Below the pieces are notes generated by a model. The model was given only the letters and a program-made list of their open reading frames with translations. It was not told the origin of the DNA and did not search any database. Below are positions 29,613 through 37,763 of a stretch of 64,000 nt of DNA, one piece after another. Position numbers and translations under genes: made by a program. Numbering within the stretch: position 1 is the first letter of the stretch; each line of letters begins with the position of its first letter. Origin of the DNA: Halopseudomonas yangmingensis (GTDB lineage: Bacteria > Pseudomonadota > Gammaproteobacteria > Pseudomonadales > Pseudomonadaceae); contig NZ_FOUI01000001.1 in assembly GCF_900114825.1 (NCBI RefSeq), positions 372,001 to 436,000 of the forward strand, read 5' to 3'.

Positions 29613-30356
29613 TCAGAACAGGTCTTCCCTCTCGAAGCGGCGGGCTTCACGTTGCAGGAAGTTGACGAATCGATCGATCTGGCGTTGGGTCATCGCGTCA
29701 ACCTTTTTGAATGCCAGGCCTAGCAGTGTGATATTGCGCTCAACGTCATGCTTGATATGCCGGGCTTCCAGCGTCACGCTCAGGCGGCCGCCATCCGGTA
29801 GTGCAATCCAGCTTTGCCCAAGCTCCTGGCCAGGCTTTATCAGCCCCTGCAGGTCGCCCTCAAAGGTGGCGCGACAGCCTGTGGCGGAAACGTCGTTGAG
29901 ACGACCCTGTGCGTTCTTTTTCAAGCGGGAGTCTGCCAGCGTCAGCTGTGCCTGTATGCCGGGTGGCATGCCGGCGCGAAATGCGCCGCGTTTCTGGTGG
30001 TGGGTGATCTCTGCCGGTAGCGGCAAGCGGTAGGCAGGGGCGCCTTCAAGCTCTACGCAGGCCGCGCTGTTGCAGTCCCAGAAAACATGAACGCCGTCAT
30101 GCCAGCTGTCGATCCGGAAGCTTTCGCCCTGAGCCATGAACTTGTCTCCTTCGCGAGGAATCAGTTCATCCAGCCACAGGTATTGTTCATCCAGCTGAAC
30201 AACAAAGCTTTGAAATTGCAGGCTGCGTTCGTCGAATTTGATGTGCAGGGCATCGCGGGCATTTTGCAGGTTCTTGAGGATCGCCTGTATTTCTATTGCG
30301 GATGTAACCTGACGTGGAGGTTGCGGGCCTGTCTGTTGTTGGAATAGTGATGCCAC
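29613..30356 (-). CDS. flgZ: Flagellar brake protein with PilZ domain (YcgR/FlgZ)
   Basis: A 247-residue protein: N-terminal YcgR domain (about 15-115) and C-terminal PilZ domain (about 120-235). The c-di-GMP motifs are visible as QKRGAFR and NDVSATGC. When c-di-GMP is bound, such proteins slow the flagellar motor. It starts with GTG and is the last gene of flgA, flgM, flgN, flgZ, the usual Pseudomonas arrangement. Confidence 0.93.
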   Translation of the reverse strand: MASLFQQQTGPQPPRQVTSAIEIQAILKNLQNARDALHIKFDERSLQFQSFVVQLDEQYLWLDELIPREGDKFMAQGESFRIDSWHDGVHVFWDCNSAACVELEGAPAYRLPLPAEITHHQKRGAFRAGMPPGIQAQLTLADSRLKKNAQGRLNDVSATGCRATFEGDLQGLIKPGQELGQSWIALPDGGRLSVTLEARHIKHDVERNITLLGLAFKKVDAMTQRQIDRFVNFLQREARRFEREDLF

Positions 30357-30428
30357 TGGACTCTCTCGATCAGAACGCTATACCGGACGAATATACACCA
30401 GACTTGCAATAAATTGTGTCGAGGATAG

Positions 30429-30899
30429 TCAGGCTTTGTCGATCGGACGCTGTGTTGATCCTCTGGGTGTGAGGCCCTGACGATCGTAAAGGTTGCGGCT
30501 GGTTTCGCCCTGATTGCGTAGCAGGTCCAGCAGTCGCTGGGTGTTGCTCTGGCTGTGATGCATGAGGCGGGCGTTGCGCAGGTTGGCAGACTGGCACAGC
30601 TCGAGAGCGGTGACAAAAAAACCGTACTGCTCCTGCAGCTCCGGCTCATCGAGACTGACGACAAGGGCTTTGAGTTGCCTGGGGTCACTGTTGTCAGCGT
30701 GGTGTTGGCACCAGTCGGCAATCTGCTGATCGTGCCCGGCAAGACGCTGAAGCAAGGGCGATTTTTCGTGCAGGATCTTTTCCAGATTAACCAGATCGGA
30801 TTTTATGAGTGCCTGTTGCTCCTGATCCAGCAGAGCAATATAGGCATTGCAGTCATCAGTGGCAGTTTTCAGCAGGGCGCAGAGTTGATTAACAGGCAT
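30429..30899 (-). CDS. flgN: Flagellar export chaperone FlgN
   Basis: A 156-residue predominantly helical protein with a long coiled N-terminal helix (CALLKTATDDCNAYIALLDQ, EQQALIKSDL). FlgN is the chaperone for hook-filament junction proteins FlgK and FlgL. It follows flgM by 14 bp on the same strand and is expected to be transcribed from the FliA promoter upstream of flgM. Confidence 0.92.
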   Translation of the reverse strand: MPVNQLCALLKTATDDCNAYIALLDQEQQALIKSDLVNLEKILHEKSPLLQRLAGHDQQIADWCQHHADNSDPRQLKALVVSLDEPELQEQYGFFVTALELCQSANLRNARLMHHSQSNTQRLLDLLRNQGETSRNLYDRQGLTPRGSTQRPIDKA

Positions 30900-30913
30900 G
30901 AGCGTGTCGGTGT

Positions 30914-31234
30914 TCAGCCTTCAGTGGCCAGCAAGCGATCAGCGATGCGTCCGCTGTCAACCTGGTAGCTGCCATCGGCAATAGCCTGGCGGATGCTGGC
31001 TACCCGCTCGCTGTCCATGTCCGGGAGATCGCGCAGGCGCGCCTCGGCCTGCTGCAACTGGCGTGCCTGATTGCTCAGTTGCACAGCGGTATCAGCCGGC
31101 TTGTTGGCCACCTGTGTTGCCTGTTCGCGACTATCTGAGCTCTGAGCAGCGGCGTCACGCTTGCCCGAGGCCGATGTGCTGGCCTGCTGGCTGGTTCGTG
31201 CGTTGCTGTTGGCGCTGTTGAAGTCGATAACCAT
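30914..31234 (-). CDS. flgM: Anti-sigma-28 factor FlgM
   Basis: A 106-residue protein with disordered Ser/Ala/Gln-rich N-terminal half (MVIDFNSANSNARTSQQ) and C-terminal FliA-binding region (about 60-106: VQLSNQARQLQQAEARL, VASIRQAIADGSYQVDSGRIADRLL). FlgM holds FliA inactive until it is exported through the completed hook. A FliA-type promoter lies upstream. The start at 31234 drops an in-frame extension without family similarity. Confidence 0.95.
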   Translation of the reverse strand: MVIDFNSANSNARTSQQASTSASGKRDAAAQSSDSREQATQVANKPADTAVQLSNQARQLQQAEARLRDLPDMDSERVASIRQAIADGSYQVDSGRIADRLLATEG

Positions 31235-31270
31235 GATCCTGTCCTCAGCTTTGATGTTCCTCTGACCGTT

Positions 31271-31297
31271 GTATCGGCAGGGTTTCACCAGACTTTA
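31271..31297 (-). promoter_or_regulatory. FliA (sigma-28) promoter of flgM-flgN
   Basis: On the minus strand, TAAA, exactly 15 bp, then GCCGATAC. This matches the FliA consensus TAAA-N15-GCCGATAA at all but the last base, about 37 bp upstream of the flgM start. Confidence 0.9.
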
Positions 31298-31404
31298 GCC
31301 TTGCTGTGCAAAAAAGTTGTATGCGGTATCAGTCTTTCCTCAGGCTCGAGGGCAAGTATATATCGACTTGTGGCCGGTATACAGTGATGCTCGAAGAAGG
31401 CTGT

Positions 31405-32115
31405 TCATGGACCAACCCGAACTTCTCCCGGGCCGGTGATGCGTGCATGAATCACCCGGTCGGAGCGGCTGTTGCGTACCCGAATCTGGCTGCCGATACT
31501 CCCGGCTTCAAGTGCTTCTCCTGGCATTCGTACGCTGACACGCTCGTTCGAAGAGCGAATGATCACTTTGTCACCGCGGCTGATAATCTGATTCTGCTCG
31601 AGGTGCTGGGGCGTTAATGCCGTGTCGGCGGGCAGGGCACGACGCAGGCGCAAGCCAATTACCGTATCCGGGCTGGTCAAGAAGCTGTCGGCGGTGGTTG
31701 TGATGTCGCGTTCTACCAGCGCCAGATCGCCGGCCGCGAGAATGCTGTGGCGTAGTAGTGGTCGTGTGGTTGCCAGCACCGACTGGCGCAGGCTGACCTG
31801 TGCCGGTACAAACAGGCGCCAGCTGGACGGGCTGTTGCAGCTTACCCTGACGGTTACCCTGCCGATTGGCACCTGAGGGCTCTCAAGCGTGGTCTGCAGG
31901 GCGTTTTTATCGCACAAGGGCAGACGCAGCCGGTTATCCAGACGGCTGATCTCTATCCGGTAGTTGGCATCACGCGTGCTGCTGGCCAGATGTTCCTCAA
32001 TGGCACCCTGAAGAAATGATTCGGCGCTGCCGACCAATTGGTCAATCAAGGGGCTGGCTGTGGCTGCGCCTGAAAAAAAACCGAGCAGCAACGTGCAGGC
32101 TCTGATAAAACGCAT
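31405..32115 (-). CDS. flgA: Flagellar P-ring assembly chaperone FlgA
   Basis: A 236-residue periplasmic protein with signal peptide (about 1-20, LLLGFFSGAATAS) and SAF domain (about 110-236: RHSILAAGDLALVERDI, VIGLRLRRALPADTALTPQHLEQ). FlgA assists polymerisation of the P-ring protein FlgI. It lies 170 bp upstream of flgM on the same strand and divergent from cheV. Confidence 0.95.
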   Translation of the reverse strand: MRFIRACTLLLGFFSGAATASPLIDQLVGSAESFLQGAIEEHLASSTRDANYRIEISRLDNRLRLPLCDKNALQTTLESPQVPIGRVTVRVSCNSPSSWRLFVPAQVSLRQSVLATTRPLLRHSILAAGDLALVERDITTTADSFLTSPDTVIGLRLRRALPADTALTPQHLEQNQIISRGDKVIIRSSNERVSVRMPGEALEAGSIGSQIRVRNSRSDRVIHARITGPGEVRVGP

Positions 32116-32230
32116 ACAATTGACCTAGGGTAGTGACACTGAGTCGGTGGATTTCTGTCGTCTTCAGTGATTAAAGCAATAATCGTGCCCGCACTTTGCG
32201 GGGAGGCTGCCACCGTTTCAGGAGTTTCTT

Positions 32231-33172
32231 ATGGCTGGCGTAATGGACTCGGTTAACCAGCGTACTCAGCTGGTTGGTCAGAACCGACTTGAGTTGCTGC
32301 TGTTCCGTCTGGCGGGCAATCAGCTTTACGGAATCAACGTATTCAAGGTCAAGGAAGTCCTGCAATGCCCCCGTCTGACGATGTTGCCCAAGTTGCCGCC
32401 GGTTGTGCGTGGTGTGGCGCATATCCGTGGCGGTACCTTGCCGATACTTGATCTCAATCGGGCTACGGGCGGTCCGGGACTGGATGATATCAGCGGCGCC
32501 TTTGTCATCATCACCGAATACAACAATCAGGTTCAGGGCTTTCTGGTGCGTTCGGTCGAGCGTATCGTCAACCTGAACTGGTCCGAGATTCATCCGCCGC
32601 CACGAGGTACCGGACGTGAGCATTATCTGACGGCCGTAACCCGCGTCGATGACCAGATGGTCGAAATTATTGATGTGGAGAAGATTCTCGCCGAGGTTGT
32701 TCCGGTCACCGAGAGTATTTCTGCCGGTGTGGTCAATGAGCAGGTACAGGCCCGGGCCGTGAGTCGCCGGGTGCTGATAGTCGATGACTCGATGATCGCG
32801 CGTAAACAGATTACCCGTTGCCTGCAGGAAGTGGGTGTGGAGGTAATAGCACTGAACGACGGACGCCAGGCACTCAATTGGCTGCAGGCCAAGGCGGCTG
32901 AAGGCGTCAAGCTTTCCGAATACCTGTTGATGATGATTTCCGATATTGAAATGCCGGAAATGGATGGTTATACCCTGACTGCCGAGGTGCGCAATGATCC
33001 GCGCCTTAGCGGCCTGCATGTGCTTTTGCATACATCGCTATCGGGAGTCTTCAATCAGGCCATGGTGAAGAAGGTTGGTGCCGATGACTTTCTCGCAAAG
33101 TTCAAGCCGGATGAGTTGGCCAAGCGTGTGATTGATCTGCTGGATGGCAATGTAGGGGTGGAAAGGGCATGA
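32231..33172 (+). CDS. cheV: Chemotaxis coupling protein CheV
   Basis: A 313-residue fusion of a CheW domain (about 15-160, LELLLFRLAGNQLYGINVFKVKEV) and a receiver (about 178-305) with DDSMIAR, phospho-acceptor Asp in SDIEMPEMDGY and Lys in FLAKFKP. CheV links receptors to CheA and is tuned by phosphorylation. CAGGAG precedes the ATG. It is followed by cheR. Confidence 0.96.
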   Translation: MAGVMDSVNQRTQLVGQNRLELLLFRLAGNQLYGINVFKVKEVLQCPRLTMLPKLPPVVRGVAHIRGGTLPILDLNRATGGPGLDDISGAFVIITEYNNQVQGFLVRSVERIVNLNWSEIHPPPRGTGREHYLTAVTRVDDQMVEIIDVEKILAEVVPVTESISAGVVNEQVQARAVSRRVLIVDDSMIARKQITRCLQEVGVEVIALNDGRQALNWLQAKAAEGVKLSEYLLMMISDIEMPEMDGYTLTAEVRNDPRLSGLHVLLHTSLSGVFNQAMVKKVGADDFLAKFKPDELAKRVIDLLDGNVGVERA

Positions 33173-33207
33173 TGTTTAGCAGTTTCAGGCATAACGGGGC
33201 GCACTGA

Positions 33208-34035
33208 GTGACCGCAGTGAATCAGGATTTCCAGCTGTTCCGCGAGTTTCTTGAGAAGAGCAGCGGCATTGTGCTTGGTGACAACAAGCAGTATCTGGTC
33301 GCCAGTCGCCTCAATCGGCTGCTGGAGCAGCAGGGTATCAGCAATCTGGGAGAGTTGGTGCGGCGTATCCAGGCCAGTCCGCGAGCCGGTTTGCGCGAGG
33401 CAGTTATTGATGCGATGATCACCAACGAAACCCTGTGGTTCCGTGATGTGTATCCCTTTGAGGTGCTCAAGTCCAAGCTGATTCCGGAGTTTATCAAGGA
33501 CAACCCGGGGCAGCGTTTGCGGATCTGGTCGGCGGCCTGCTCCTCTGGGCAGGAGCCTTACTCGCTGAGCATGAGCATTGATGAGTTCGAGCGCAGCAAT
33601 CTTGGGCAACTGCGTGCCGGGGCGCAGATTGTCGCGACTGACCTGTCCGGCAGCATTCTGAATGCGGCCAAGTCGGCTGAATACGATAGCCTGTCAGTCG
33701 CCCGCGGCCTGTCCCAGGAGCGATTGGCTCGCTATTTTGACCAGTTGGCACCGGGGCGCTGGCAGGTCAAGGCGCCGATCCGCAGCCGCGTCGAGTTCCG
33801 TGCGCTTAACCTGCTGGACAGCTACGCCATGCTTGGCAAATTCGATATCGTGTTTTGCCGCAACGTGCTGATCTATTTTTCTGCCGATGTGAAAAAGGAC
33901 ATCCTGCGACGCATGCATGGCGTGCTCAAGCCGGGTGGCTATCTGATGCTTGGCGCTTCCGAGGCCCTGAACGGACTGCCTGAGCTGTTCCAGATGGTGC
34001 AGTGCAGTCCCGGTATCGTTTACCGCGCACGCTGA
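33208..34035 (+). CDS. cheR: Chemotaxis protein methyltransferase CheR
   Basis: A 275-residue CheR with N-terminal helical domain (about 1-75) and SAM-binding methyltransferase domain (WSAACSSGQEPYSLSM, ATDLSGSIL, FDIVFCRNVLIYF). It methylates glutamates of chemoreceptors. The start codon is GTG with ACGGGG upstream. It lies 35 bp after cheV, in the same transcription unit. Confidence 0.96.
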   Translation: MTAVNQDFQLFREFLEKSSGIVLGDNKQYLVASRLNRLLEQQGISNLGELVRRIQASPRAGLREAVIDAMITNETLWFRDVYPFEVLKSKLIPEFIKDNPGQRLRIWSAACSSGQEPYSLSMSIDEFERSNLGQLRAGAQIVATDLSGSILNAAKSAEYDSLSVARGLSQERLARYFDQLAPGRWQVKAPIRSRVEFRALNLLDSYAMLGKFDIVFCRNVLIYFSADVKKDILRRMHGVLKPGGYLMLGASEALNGLPELFQMVQCSPGIVYRAR

Positions 34036-34124
34036 AGGCTGTCAGTGATCTGCTGTCAGCCCTTTAAACCCGCCCCCCCTTCCATTAGCATGGGCGTCCC
34101 GCAACTGTATAGCCGGATGCCCCC

Positions 34125-35213
34125 ATGTCCCCTGATCGAAGTGCCGTAGAGGCCGCCCTGCGCGGCTACCAGGATCCCTACCTGAAAGCCGATCTGCTGA
34201 GCGCCGGATTTGTCCGTCAGCTGGATATCCAGGGGGCGCGTGTGCAGGTGGCAATTCGGCTGCCCTATGCTGCCACCAGCCTGACAGCCGGGATTGCGCA
34301 GATGCTGCAGTTCGCTATTGAAGCAGTGCCGGGCGTTGACTCGGCGCAGGTGGTGGTTGACTGCGACGTGCAGGCAGCGCCGGTGCAGGGCAATCTTGAG
34401 GGGCTGGCCGGGGTGCGCAATATCATTGCCGTGGCCTCTGGCAAGGGCGGTGTCGGCAAGTCCACCACCGCCGCCAATCTGGCGCTGGCGCTGGCCCGGG
34501 AGGGCGCCAGGGTCGGGGTGCTGGATGCGGATATCTATGGCCCGAGCATGGGGTTGATGTTGGGGCTGCCCGAGGGCACCCGGCCGCAGGTGCGTGACGG
34601 CAAGTGGTTCGTACCGCCACGGGCCCACGGCATTCAGGTGATGTCGATGGCGCTGCTGGCGGATGACAATACGCCGATGGTTTGGCGCGGCCCAATGGTC
34701 TCCGGCGCCCTGTTGCAGTTGTTGACCCAAACTGACTGGGATCAGCTGGACTATCTGGTGGTGGATATGCCGCCGGGCACCGGTGACATCCAGCTGACGC
34801 TGGCGCAGAAGGTGCCGGTGAGTGGCGCGCTGATTGTCACCACGCCGCAGGACATTGCCCTGTTGGATGCGCGCAAGGCCATCGAAATGTTCCGCAAGGT
34901 CAGCATTCCGGTGGTCGGGGTGGTGGAGAACATGGCCGTGCATGTCTGCTCCAACTGCGGACATGCCGAGCATCTGTTTGGTGAGGGCGGCGGCGAGCGC
35001 CTGGCTGGCCAGTATGGCGTCGATCTGATTGCCTCGATGCCGCTGTCGATGATGATTCGCCAGCAGGCCGATGGCGGCAAGCCGACAGTGATTGCCGAGC
35101 CGGAATGCCAGATCAGCATGATCTATCAGGACATGGCGCGGCATGTCGGGGCACGGATCGCCGAGCGCGCCGCACAGGCAGCAGCCCCGCAGATCAGTAT
35201 CAGTGACGATTGA
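34125..35213 (+). CDS. apbC: Iron-sulfur cluster carrier ATPase Mrp/ApbC
   Basis: A 362-residue Mrp/NBP35-type protein. A DUF59/MIP18-like N-terminal domain (about 5-85) precedes the ATPase with Walker [11 protein letters not shown] (about 104-113), DADIYGPS, and VDMPPGTGDIQLT. The CSNC pair (about residue 272) can bind a bridging Fe-S cluster between subunits. It delivers Fe-S clusters to apo-proteins. Monocistronic, followed by dcd. Confidence 0.95.
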   Translation: MSPDRSAVEAALRGYQDPYLKADLLSAGFVRQLDIQGARVQVAIRLPYAATSLTAGIAQMLQFAIEAVPGVDSAQVVVDCDVQAAPVQGNLEGLAGVRNIIAVASGKGGVGKSTTAANLALALAREGARVGVLDADIYGPSMGLMLGLPEGTRPQVRDGKWFVPPRAHGIQVMSMALLADDNTPMVWRGPMVSGALLQLLTQTDWDQLDYLVVDMPPGTGDIQLTLAQKVPVSGALIVTTPQDIALLDARKAIEMFRKVSIPVVGVVENMAVHVCSNCGHAEHLFGEGGGERLAGQYGVDLIASMPLSMMIRQQADGGKPTVIAEPECQISMIYQDMARHVGARIAERAAQAAAPQISISDD

Positions 35214-35313
35214 GACATTGCGCCGGCTGTACGGCTGGCAGCTTTTTTCGCTGCCGAATAACCGGTAACATGCCGGATTCTTTTGACCGACCGACCCTTT
35301 GCAGGACACACGC

Positions 35314-35880
35314 ATGAGCATCAAGTCAGACCGCTGGATCCGTCGCATGTCGCAGGAACATGGCATGATCGAACCTTTTGTCGAGCGTCAGGTACGCGGC
35401 GCCGAGAACAGCCGGGTGATTTCCTACGGGGTATCCAGCTACGGCTACGATGTGCGCTGCGCTGACGAGTTCAAGGTGTTTACCAACATCCATTCGGCCA
35501 CGGTTGACCCGAAGAACTTCGATGAGAAGAGCTTTGTCGACGTCAAAAGCGATGTTTGTATTATTCCGCCGAATTCCTTTGCCCTGGCACGTACCGTCGA
35601 GTATTTCCGGATCCCGCGTAATGTGCTGACCATCTGCCTCGGCAAGAGCACCTACGCGCGTTGTGGCATCATCGTCAACGTCACGCCGTTGGAGCCGGAG
35701 TGGGAAGGGCATGTGACCCTGGAGTTCTCCAACACCACTACCTTGCCGGCGAAGATTTACGCCAACGAGGGTGTGGCGCAGATGCTGTTCTTTGAATCCG
35801 ATGAGGATTGCGAAGTGTCCTACAGGGATCGTGGCGGCAAGTATCAGGGGCAGCGAGGCGTTACCCTGCCGCGTACCTGA
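35314..35880 (+). CDS. dcd: dCTP deaminase
   Basis: A 188-residue enzyme converting dCTP to dUTP for thymidylate synthesis. Family blocks are [45 protein letters not shown] (catalytic Glu) and the C-terminal [11 protein letters not shown] that closes over the nucleotide. The start at 35314 gives the canonical N terminus. Complete. Confidence 0.97.
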   Translation: MSIKSDRWIRRMSQEHGMIEPFVERQVRGAENSRVISYGVSSYGYDVRCADEFKVFTNIHSATVDPKNFDEKSFVDVKSDVCIIPPNSFALARTVEYFRIPRNVLTICLGKSTYARCGIIVNVTPLEPEWEGHVTLEFSNTTTLPAKIYANEGVAQMLFFESDEDCEVSYRDRGGKYQGQRGVTLPRT

Positions 35881-35886
35881 TCTTGT

Positions 35887-36102
35887 TCAGCCGGCGGCGT
35901 GTCGCCGGCGAATCTGCAGGTCGATCCGCATGCACAGCGCGGCGATTAGCAAAAAGCCTATCGCCAGTTGACCCCGAGTGATATCCAGTCCGCTCAGCTG
36001 GCTCAGAAGGCCGGTCAGCTGGTCCGGCCAGGCAGCCATGACCGCGCCAAGCGGTACCATGACCAACAGGAAACACCAACCCAGGGTTCGTAGCAGTGCC
36101 AT
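35887..36102 (-). CDS. Small hypothetical membrane protein
   Basis: A 71-residue protein with two predicted membrane helices (about 5-22 and 44-62) and a basic C-terminal end (DLQIRRRHAAG). GGAG lies before the ATG at 36102. No recognised family. Convergent with dcd (6-bp gap). Confidence 0.6.
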   Translation of the reverse strand: MALLRTLGWCFLLVMVPLGAVMAAWPDQLTGLLSQLSGLDITRGQLAIGFLLIAALCMRIDLQIRRRHAAG

Positions 36103-36176
36103 GTCGGCTCTCCGGCAAGGATTTTCTGCAGGCTGAGCCATTACCGGCTGACCGGCAATCCTACCTTGGTCGGAGT

Positions 36177-36695
36177 TCAGGCGTTGAGCTGTTGCTCCTC
36201 AGCCAGCAGGGCGCGCTTGCGCTCGACTCCCCAGCGGTAGCCGGAAATCCCGCCGTCGCTGCGTAGCACGCGGTGGCAGGGAATCAGCAGCGCCAGTGGG
36301 TTGGCGGCGCAGGCGCGCGCCACGGCACGGCTGGCGGTTGGCTGGCCGACGGCATGCGCCACATCGCGGTAGCTGCAGTGCTGGCCGGCGCGGATATTGC
36401 GAAGTGCTTGCCAAACCCGCTGCTGGAAGGCGGTTCCTGTGGGTGCCAGCGGGAGGCTTGCGGGTATCTCGCCACAGGGCTTTTCCAGCCAGTGACAGAT
36501 GTTGGCAAGGCATTCCTCCAGGTCAGGCCCTGCTGGCTGCAACTCGGCCTTGGGAAAGCGCTGATGCAGATCCTCGCGCAGTGCCTGCGGATCATCGCCG
36601 GGCAACAGGGCGCGCAGTCCTTGCTGGTCGGCGGCAATCAGCAACCAGCCGAGACGGCAGGGCTGGCAGCTGACTTGTAGGTGGCAAATGGACAT
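36177..36695 (-). CDS. ogt: Methylated-DNA--protein-cysteine methyltransferase
   Basis: A 172-residue O6-alkylguanine-DNA alkyltransferase. It has a short N-terminal domain, then the DNA-binding helix (FQQRVWQALRNI and RAVARACAANPLALLIPCHRV), with the acceptor cysteine in PCHRV and the downstream GGISGYRWGVERKRALL. The protein transfers the alkyl group to itself and is consumed. One base separates it from the YheU-type gene upstream, so the two are co-transcribed. Confidence 0.95.
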   Translation of the reverse strand: MSICHLQVSCQPCRLGWLLIAADQQGLRALLPGDDPQALREDLHQRFPKAELQPAGPDLEECLANICHWLEKPCGEIPASLPLAPTGTAFQQRVWQALRNIRAGQHCSYRDVAHAVGQPTASRAVARACAANPLALLIPCHRVLRSDGGISGYRWGVERKRALLAEEQQLNA

Positions 36696-36696
36696 T

Positions 36697-36948
36697 TCAG
36701 TCTCCCTGGCCGGCAAGCAGTTCCTGCAGTATTTCCCGGGGCAGGCTGGATTTGCGTGCAAGACTGGTGTCGCCGCTGTCCGGGTGGAACACGATGAACA
36801 GTTCGCCGCGCTCCAGTTGTCGATACAATTGTGCGACGCGACTTTCCAGCGATTGATCGCAGCCATTGTCGGTGCCTTCGCGGGTGACGAAGTCTTCCAT
36901 CAGCCGCTGCAGGGTGTCGGTCTCAAGCATCTGGTAGGGTATCAGCAT
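36697..36948 (-). CDS. YheU family protein
   Basis: An 83-residue protein: MLIPYQMLETDTLQRLMEDF, then REGTD and a helix with ESRVAQLYRQLERGELFIVF, the YheU/UPF0270 signature. Function unknown. It is directly upstream of ogt with almost no gap, and divergent from the TauE-type transporter gene. Confidence 0.88.
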   Translation of the reverse strand: MLIPYQMLETDTLQRLMEDFVTREGTDNGCDQSLESRVAQLYRQLERGELFIVFHPDSGDTSLARKSSLPREILQELLAGQGD

Positions 36949-37004
36949 GGCTCCGGACTCCTGGGTTTTCTCGGAACTGACGAAATGAATTGTACAACCA
37001 AAGC

Positions 37005-37763
37005 ATGCTGACTGATCCCCTGTTCTACCTGTGTGCCATTCCGGCGGTGCTGCTATACGGCATTGCCAAGGGCGGATTTGGCGGCAACGTGGCAATTGTC
37101 TCGGTGCCACTGATGGCGTTAGTGATGAGTCCGCAGCAGGCGGCGGCGATCCTGCTGCCGATTCTCTGCGTGATGGATCTGGTGGCGCTGCGCACCTTTC
37201 GCGGACGCTGGCACCGCGAGAACTTGCGTATCCTGATACCTGCGGCCCTGTTTGGCGTGCTGCTCGGGGCCTTGAGTTTCCGTCTGCTCAGTGATGCGCA
37301 TATCCAGTTGCTGATCGGTCTGATTGCGGTGGTGTTTACCCTCAATTACTGGCTGCGTCGCGGTGAGCCGTCAGTGCGCGGAGTGGATCGGTTGCGCGGT
37401 GGTTTCTGGGGCGCGGTAGCCGGTTTTACCAGCTTCGGTATCCATGCTGGCGGGCCACCGGTGAATGTCTATCTGCTGCCGCAAAGGCTGGACAAGACCC
37501 TGTTGATGGGCACCATCGCGGTGTTCTTTGCCGTGGTCAATCTGGCCAAGTTGCCTGCCTATGTCTATCTGGGTCAGTTCGATACGTCCAATCTGCTGGC
37601 GTCGTTGGTGCTGTTGCCGCTGGCGCCGATCGGCGTCAGGCTCGGGTTCTGGATGCTGCAGCACAGCAACGAGCAACTGATTTACCGGTTGTGCTACCTG
37701 TTTTTGATGATCACCGGGTTGCGCTTGCTGTATCAGGGGGTGTCCGAGCTGCTGTTATTTTGA
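37005..37763 (+). CDS. TauE/SafE-family membrane transporter
   Basis: A 252-residue polytopic protein with about eight helices; GIAKGGFGGNVAIVSVPLMAL near the N terminus and GFTSFGIHAGGPPVNVYLLP in the second half are the paired inverted-repeat signatures of the TauE/SafE sulfite/organosulfonate exporter family. Substrate not predictable. Its 3' end overlaps the hybrid-kinase stop by 31 bp in convergent orientation. ATG at 37005 is preferred to a TTG five codons earlier. Confidence 0.88.
   Translation: MLTDPLFYLCAIPAVLLYGIAKGGFGGNVAIVSVPLMALVMSPQQAAAILLPILCVMDLVALRTFRGRWHRENLRILIPAALFGVLLGALSFRLLSDAHIQLLIGLIAVVFTLNYWLRRGEPSVRGVDRLRGGFWGAVAGFTSFGIHAGGPPVNVYLLPQRLDKTLLMGTIAVFFAVVNLAKLPAYVYLGQFDTSNLLASLVLLPLAPIGVRLGFWMLQHSNEQLIYRLCYLFLMITGLRLLYQGVSELLLF

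Noticed and set aside
32160-32230. FliA promoter before cheV
   Set aside because: A TAAA is present but the sequence 15 bp downstream does not match GCCGATAA.
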